DNA of 17,591 bases from F23-B02 sp963632825 (GTDB lineage Bacteria > Bacillota > Clostridia > Oscillospirales > Oscillospiraceae): positions 1 through 17,591 of the forward strand of contig CAVGWF010000088.1 in the NCBI GenBank assembly GCA_963632825.1, read 5' to 3'. The position numbers and the translations under genes are program-made. Under the pieces are notes generated by a model that was not told where the DNA came from, did no database searches, and saw nothing but the letters and a program-made list of their open reading frames with translations. Below, one piece after another: positions 14,025 to 17,591 of this stretch. Position 1 is the stretch's first letter. Each line of letters opens with the position of its first letter.

Positions 14025-15629
14025 TCAGCGGGTCTGCTGCTCCATGCCGGTGAGATCCATGTACTCATCAAATGTACACATGCGGTCGATAATACCGTCG
14101 TCGGTTATTTCAATTATGCGGTTTGCGACGGTCTGTGTGAGCTGATGGTCATGGCTAGAGAAGATAATGTTATATTTAAACGCCTCAAGACCGTTGTTAA
14201 GTGCCGCGATGCTCTCAAGGTCAAGATGGTTTGTCGGCTGGTCGAGCACGAGGAAATTTGCACCGGACAGCATCATCTTGCTTATCATGCATCTGACCCT
14301 TTCGCCGCCGGACAGCACCTTTACCGGCTTGTATACATCGTCGCCGGAAAAGAGCATACGCCCGAGGAAGGTGCGCAGATAACTCTCGCGCTTGTCCTCG
14401 GAAAACTGGCGCATCCAGTCCATGAGGTCATAGTCACAGTTTTCAAAGTATGAGTTGTGATCCTTGGGGAAGTATGCCTGAGTAGTGGATGCGCCCCATT
14501 TTACCGAGCCGGAATCGGGCTCCTCCTCACCCATGAGAATTTTGAACAGCATGGTAACGGCGAGCTCGTTCTTGCCGATTATGGCTATCTTGTCCTCCTT
14601 GCCGACGATGAAGCTTATGTTGTTTAAAAGCTTCACGCCGTCAACGGTCTTGCTGACCTCGGTGACGAACAGCCTGTCCTTGCCGGGCTCGCGGTCTGCC
14701 TTGAAGCCGACCCATGGGTAACGCCTGCCGGAGGCGGGCAGCTCCTCTACGGTGAGCTTATCAAGCAGCTTTCTGCGGCTGGTTGCCTGACGGGACTTTG
14801 ATTTGTTCGCCGAAAACCTTGCGATAAAGCCCTGCAGCTCCGCGATCTTCTGCTCGGCCTTTTTGTTCTGATCCTTTATGAGCTTCTGCATGAGCTGGCT
14901 GGACTCGTACCAGAAGTCATAGTTGCCGACATACATTTTTATCTTGCCGTAGTCGATATCAACGATGTGAGTGCAGATGTTGTTGAGGAAGTAGCGGTCA
15001 TGGGAAACGACGAGCACCGTGCCCTCGTAGTCCATGAGAAAATCCTCGAGCCACACGACGCTTGCAAGGTCAAGGTTGTTTGTCGGCTCGTCGAGCAGAA
15101 TGATGTCCGGAGATCCGAAAAGCGCCTGAGCGAGCAGCACCTTTACCTTCATTCTCGGATCCATGTCGCGCATGAGCGTTGCGTGGAAGTCCGGCGAAAC
15201 GCCAAGTCCCTGAAGTATCCTGCTTGCGTCCGATTCGGCTTCCCAGCCGCCGAGCTCGGCAAACTCCTCCTCAAGCTCGGCCGCATGCAAGCCGTCGGCA
15301 TCGTCAAAATCGGGCTTGTCGTATATTGCGTCCTTTTCCTTGCCGCAATCGTAAAGCCGCTGGTTGCCCATGATAACGGTGTCCATGACCGTATAATCAT
15401 CGTACATGTTCTGATTTTGCTTGAGCACCGACATACGCTTTTTCGGAGCTATGCTCACGCTGCCGGTCGAGGGCTCAAGCTCGCCGGAAAGTATTTTTAT
15501 GAATGTCGACTTGCCTGCACCGTTAGCGCCGATAATGCCGTAGCAGTTGCCGGGTGTGAATTGCAGGTCAACGCGGGAAAAAAGCACATTGCCCGCAAAG
15601 TTTATCGAAAGATCGTTGACAGTCAGCAT
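14025..15629 (-). CDS. ABC-F family ATPase, YkpA/YbiT type
   Basis: A 534-aa soluble protein with two ATP-binding cassettes and no membrane segment. ABC-F proteins act on the ribosome, some in translation control and some in antibiotic protection. Cassette 1 has an intact Walker A (GANGAGKST) and Walker B (LLDEPTNNLD), but a non-canonical signature (DPRMKVKVLLAQ). The linker has the YbiT-like run IARFSANKSKSRQATSR. Cassette 2 keeps LSGGERVR but has GKNELAVT in place of the Walker A lysine motif, and LDQPTNHLD, with Gln for the catalytic Glu. One site is therefore probably catalytically weak; similar changes occur, as I recall, in other Firmicute members. There is nothing to indicate antibiotic resistance. 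The ribosome binding site is AGAGGTA. Confidence 0.9.
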   Translation of the reverse strand: MLTVNDLSINFAGNVLFSRVDLQFTPGNCYGIIGANGAGKSTFIKILSGELEPSTGSVSIAPKKRMSVLKQNQNMYDDYTVMDTVIMGNQRLYDCGKEKDAIYDKPDFDDADGLHAAELEEEFAELGGWEAESDASRILQGLGVSPDFHATLMRDMDPRMKVKVLLAQALFGSPDIILLDEPTNNLDLASVVWLEDFLMDYEGTVLVVSHDRYFLNNICTHIVDIDYGKIKMYVGNYDFWYESSQLMQKLIKDQNKKAEQKIAELQGFIARFSANKSKSRQATSRRKLLDKLTVEELPASGRRYPWVGFKADREPGKDRLFVTEVSKTVDGVKLLNNISFIVGKEDKIAIIGKNELAVTMLFKILMGEEEPDSGSVKWGASTTQAYFPKDHNSYFENCDYDLMDWMRQFSEDKRESYLRTFLGRMLFSGDDVYKPVKVLSGGERVRCMISKMMLSGANFLVLDQPTNHLDLESIAALNNGLEAFKYNIIFSSHDHQLTQTVANRIIEITDDGIIDRMCTFDEYMDLTGMEQQTR

Positions 15630-15661
15630 TTAGGGTACCTCTTATTACAAAATTACCACTT

Positions 15662-15690
15662 ATTCTATCACCGATAGACCGCAATGGCAA
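15662..15690 (-). promoter_or_regulatory. SigA promoter of the ABC-F gene
   Basis: On the - strand TTGCCA (15690-15685) and TAGAAT (15667-15662), each five of six to consensus, have a 17-bp spacer. The leader is about 25 nt, too short for a typical attenuator of ABC-F resistance genes. Confidence 0.75.
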
Positions 15691-15749
15691 TAATTAAAAG
15701 GATTTTTTCTCGTTTCTGCGGCACAGGATAGCAGTGTGAGGTGAAATTA

Positions 15750-15878
15750 ATGAAGATGATAATACTTGCGGCGGTTTTGCCGATAGGTCTTGTGCTTGCG
15801 GCATCGTTTCTGATAACGGCGGTCCGGTCGCTGCTGAGAAAAAGAGATAAGCCCGAACGGCAGGACAATGACTTGTAA
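15750..15878 (+). CDS. 42-aa single-pass membrane microprotein
   Basis: An ATG with GTGAGGTG 6 nt upstream opens a 42-codon frame. It encodes MKMIILAAVLPIGLVLAASF, continuing to a hydrophobic segment of about 21 residues, then a basic and acidic tail (RSLLRKRDKPERQDNDL). This is a typical single helix with a positive cytoplasmic flank, so the C-terminus is likely inside. It lies between the divergent ABC-F gene and the alpha-galactosidase on the same strand as the latter, 53 nt before its start. The stop codon overlaps the predicted -35 box of the next gene. I do not recognise it. Support is the ribosome binding site and the coherent membrane-protein composition; there is no homology evidence. 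Confidence 0.6.
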   Translation: MKMIILAAVLPIGLVLAASFLITAVRSLLRKRDKPERQDNDL

Positions 15879-15901
15879 CATGGTAAAAGGTGTGGTATCA
15901 T
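15873..15901 (+). promoter_or_regulatory. Candidate SigA promoter of the alpha-galactosidase gene
   Basis: TTGTAA (15873-15878) and TATCAT (15896-15901) have a 17-bp spacer and would give a leader of about 24 nt. Confidence 0.6.
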
Positions 15902-15931
15902 TTTTCCGTACAATGGTTGAGAGGTGATACG

Positions 15932-17591
15932 GTGAGCATAGAATTTAAAAATAATGTGTTCTCCCTGAATACGGAGAGCACAAGCTACATATTCCGCGTG
16001 ACAAAATTTAAGCACCTTGAGCATATCCACTACGGTGAGAGCGTACCGGCGGAGGATGCCGAGGCGCTTTCCGTAAAGCGTGATATTCAGCTTGGCAGCA
16101 GCGTCATGTATGACAGCTCCGATGACGGTTACTGCCTTGATAACCTTTGCCTTGAGTGGTCGGGTGTCGGCAGAGGAGATTACAGGCAGACGCCTCTTGA
16201 GGTAAAAATGCCCGACGGCAGCTTCTCCTCCGACTTTCTCTATGAGAAGCACGAGATAGTGTCCGGCTGCGTGCCAATGCAGAGCCTTCCTACTGCCTAT
16301 GATGATGAAAACACCGCGCAAACGCTTGTTATACATATGCGTGAGCGGGACAGGGCGGTTTTTCTTACGCTTTATTATACGGTGTTTCCGGCTTCAAATG
16401 TGATATCACGCCGCTGCATTTTGAAAAACCAATGCGGCGCCGGGCTTTCGATACGGCGCATAATGAGTCTGAGCGTTGATATGCTTGACCGCGGCTTTCT
16501 CATGCACAGCTTTGACGGCGGCTGGATAAAGGAGACACACCGCCATATCCGTCCCGTGGAGTACGGGATGTATGTAAATTCTTCGACGACGGGAGCATCC
16601 TCGAACCGCCATAATCCGGGCTTTCTGCTGTCTGAAAAGCGTACGAATGAGGATACCGGCAGGGCATGGGGCTTTAACCTTGTTTACAGTGGCAATCACT
16701 TCGGTCTTGTCGAAAAATCAAATCATGACCTTGTGCGTGTGCAGCTCGGCATTAATCCTCATTGCTTTGACTGGACGCTGAGAAGCGGCGAGAGCTTTGA
16801 AGCGCCTGAGGCGGTCATGACATTCTCCGATCGCGGCTTCAACGGCCTGAGCGCAAATTTCCACGACTTTGTCAACAATAACATCGTGCGCGGCAAGTGG
16901 AAAAACTCGGAGCGTCCGGTGCTTATAAACGACTGGGAGGCCTGCTTTTTCAAATTTAACCGCGAAAAGCTCCTGAAGCTTGCGCGCAGAGCGAAAAAGC
17001 TCGGCATTGAGCTTTTCGTCCTCGACGACGGCTGGTTCGGAGCGCGCGACAGCGACACGGCGGGGCTGGGGGACTACAATGTAAACCTGAAAAAGCTGCC
17101 GGGCGGTCTCGGAGAATTTGCCGGCAGCATCGAAAAGCTCGGTATGAAATTCGGCCTGTGGTTTGAGCCCGAGAGCGTGAATGTCGACTCCGACCTCTAC
17201 CGTGCCCATCCCGACTGGGCGATAAAGCCGCCGGCCGGCGAGCCCTGCTTCGGCAGGAATCAGCTTTTGCTTGACCTCACGCGGCAGGAGGTGCGCGACT
17301 ATATCGTCGAAAGCGTCGGAGCGACGCTCGACAGCGCAAAAATAAGCTATGTCAAGTGGGATATGAACCGGCACATGTCCGATGCGTATTCGGAGAGCCT
17401 TTCAAATCAGGGCGAGTTTGCCCACCGCTATATTATGGGGCTTTATGAGGTATTAGAGCGCATTTTCACCCCGCGTCCGCATATTCTCTTTGAAAGCTGC
17501 TCCTCCGGCGGAAACCGCTTTGACCTCGGTATGCTCTGCTGGTCGCCGCAGATCTGGGCATCTGACGACACCGACCCCATAGAGCGGCTGG
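15932..17591 (+). CDS. Alpha-galactosidase (GH36), 3'-truncated by the window
   Basis: A GTG start at 15932 follows GAGAGGTGAT; 553 codons are open to the right edge, out of about 730 usual for GH36 enzymes. The N-terminal beta-sandwich domain is followed by the TIM barrel from about residue 325. Barrel landmarks: NDWEACFF, VLDDGWFG, GLWFEPE, the nucleophile Asp477 in VKWDMNR, the substrate-binding segment FESCSSGGNRFD, and the acid/base region SDDTDP at 544-549. It removes terminal alpha-1,6-galactose from melibiose, raffinose or stachyose. No signal peptide is seen, so the enzyme should be cytoplasmic and depend on an oligosaccharide transporter encoded elsewhere. The C-terminal domain is not visible. 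Family assignment is firm; exact substrate is inferred. Confidence 0.93.
   Translation, partial: MSIEFKNNVFSLNTESTSYIFRVTKFKHLEHIHYGESVPAEDAEALSVKRDIQLGSSVMYDSSDDGYCLDNLCLEWSGVGRGDYRQTPLEVKMPDGSFSSDFLYEKHEIVSGCVPMQSLPTAYDDENTAQTLVIHMRERDRAVFLTLYYTVFPASNVISRRCILKNQCGAGLSIRRIMSLSVDMLDRGFLMHSFDGGWIKETHRHIRPVEYGMYVNSSTTGASSNRHNPGFLLSEKRTNEDTGRAWGFNLVYSGNHFGLVEKSNHDLVRVQLGINPHCFDWTLRSGESFEAPEAVMTFSDRGFNGLSANFHDFVNNNIVRGKWKNSERPVLINDWEACFFKFNREKLLKLARRAKKLGIELFVLDDGWFGARDSDTAGLGDYNVNLKKLPGGLGEFAGSIEKLGMKFGLWFEPESVNVDSDLYRAHPDWAIKPPAGEPCFGRNQLLLDLTRQEVRDYIVESVGATLDSAKISYVKWDMNRHMSDAYSESLSNQGEFAHRYIMGLYEVLERIFTPRPHILFESCSSGGNRFDLGMLCWSPQIWASDDTDPIERL

Noticed and set aside
14967..15677. 236-codon open frame on + opposite the ABC-F gene
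   Set aside because: Shadow of the ABC-F coding sequence, crossing its start and promoter.
14025..15690. Antibiotic-resistance ABC-F with a leader attenuator
   Set aside because: The sequence is of the YkpA/YbiT housekeeping type and the leader is only about 25 nt, with no leader peptide.
16718..17374. 218-codon open frame on - opposite the alpha-galactosidase
   Set aside because: The + frame has clear GH36 catalytic motifs; this one has none.
1..17591. CRISPR arrays, tRNA genes, insertion sequences
   Set aside because: No spaced direct repeats, no tRNA-like folds and no transposase or terminal repeats were found by eye.

Overview
The window looks like chromosomal DNA from a strictly anaerobic, fairly GC-rich Clostridia-type Firmicute, of the kind common in the gut (Oscillospirales or a relative; I cannot name a genus). 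The reasons are: an oxygen-sensitive Fe-S/flavin oxidoreductase, a 2-hydroxyacyl-CoA dehydratase-type Fe-S enzyme pair, nickel cofactor genes, strong AGGAGG-like ribosome binding sites, SigA-type promoters (TTGACA/TATAAT) and Firmicute-style hairpin plus T-tract terminators. I see no tRNA, rRNA, CRISPR array, transposase or phage gene.

Left part (1-6240, all + strand). A 5'-truncated ferredoxin/GltD-type NAD(P)H:acceptor oxidoreductase ends at a perfect 12-bp-stem terminator. The nickel metallochaperone genes hypA and hypB follow immediately. After another hairpin comes a translationally coupled pair of 2-hydroxyacyl-CoA dehydratase/benzoyl-CoA reductase family subunits (398 and 523 aa) and a 55-aa single-pass membrane protein.

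Middle part (6241-12233, all - strand). A lone NAD(P)-binding dehydrogenase resembling 2,4-diaminopentanoate dehydrogenase has a near-consensus promoter and a dyad in its leader. Next is a tight larB-larE-larC operon, which makes the nickel-pincer nucleotide (NPN) cofactor. Beyond it lies a stress or envelope signalling operon: ECF sigma factor, membrane anti-sigma factor with a DUF4367-like outer domain, and a small secreted protein.

Right part (12234-17591). malQ (4-alpha-glucanotransferase) is on +. A YkpA/YbiT-type ABC-F ATPase is on -, with a degenerate second ATP site. A 42-aa membrane microprotein and a 3'-truncated GH36 alpha-galactosidase are on +. This part is mainly carbohydrate use.

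The most interesting theme is nickel next to 2-hydroxyacid chemistry. HypA/HypB and LarB/LarE/LarC lie within about 8 kb, on either side of a 2-hydroxyacyl-CoA dehydratase-like pair. Known NPN enzymes racemise 2-hydroxyacids (lactate, 2-hydroxyglutarate, phenyllactate), and these acids, as CoA esters, are the substrate types of such dehydratases. No larA homologue, CoA-transferase or dehydratase activator is visible here, so a functional link is a hypothesis and not a conclusion.
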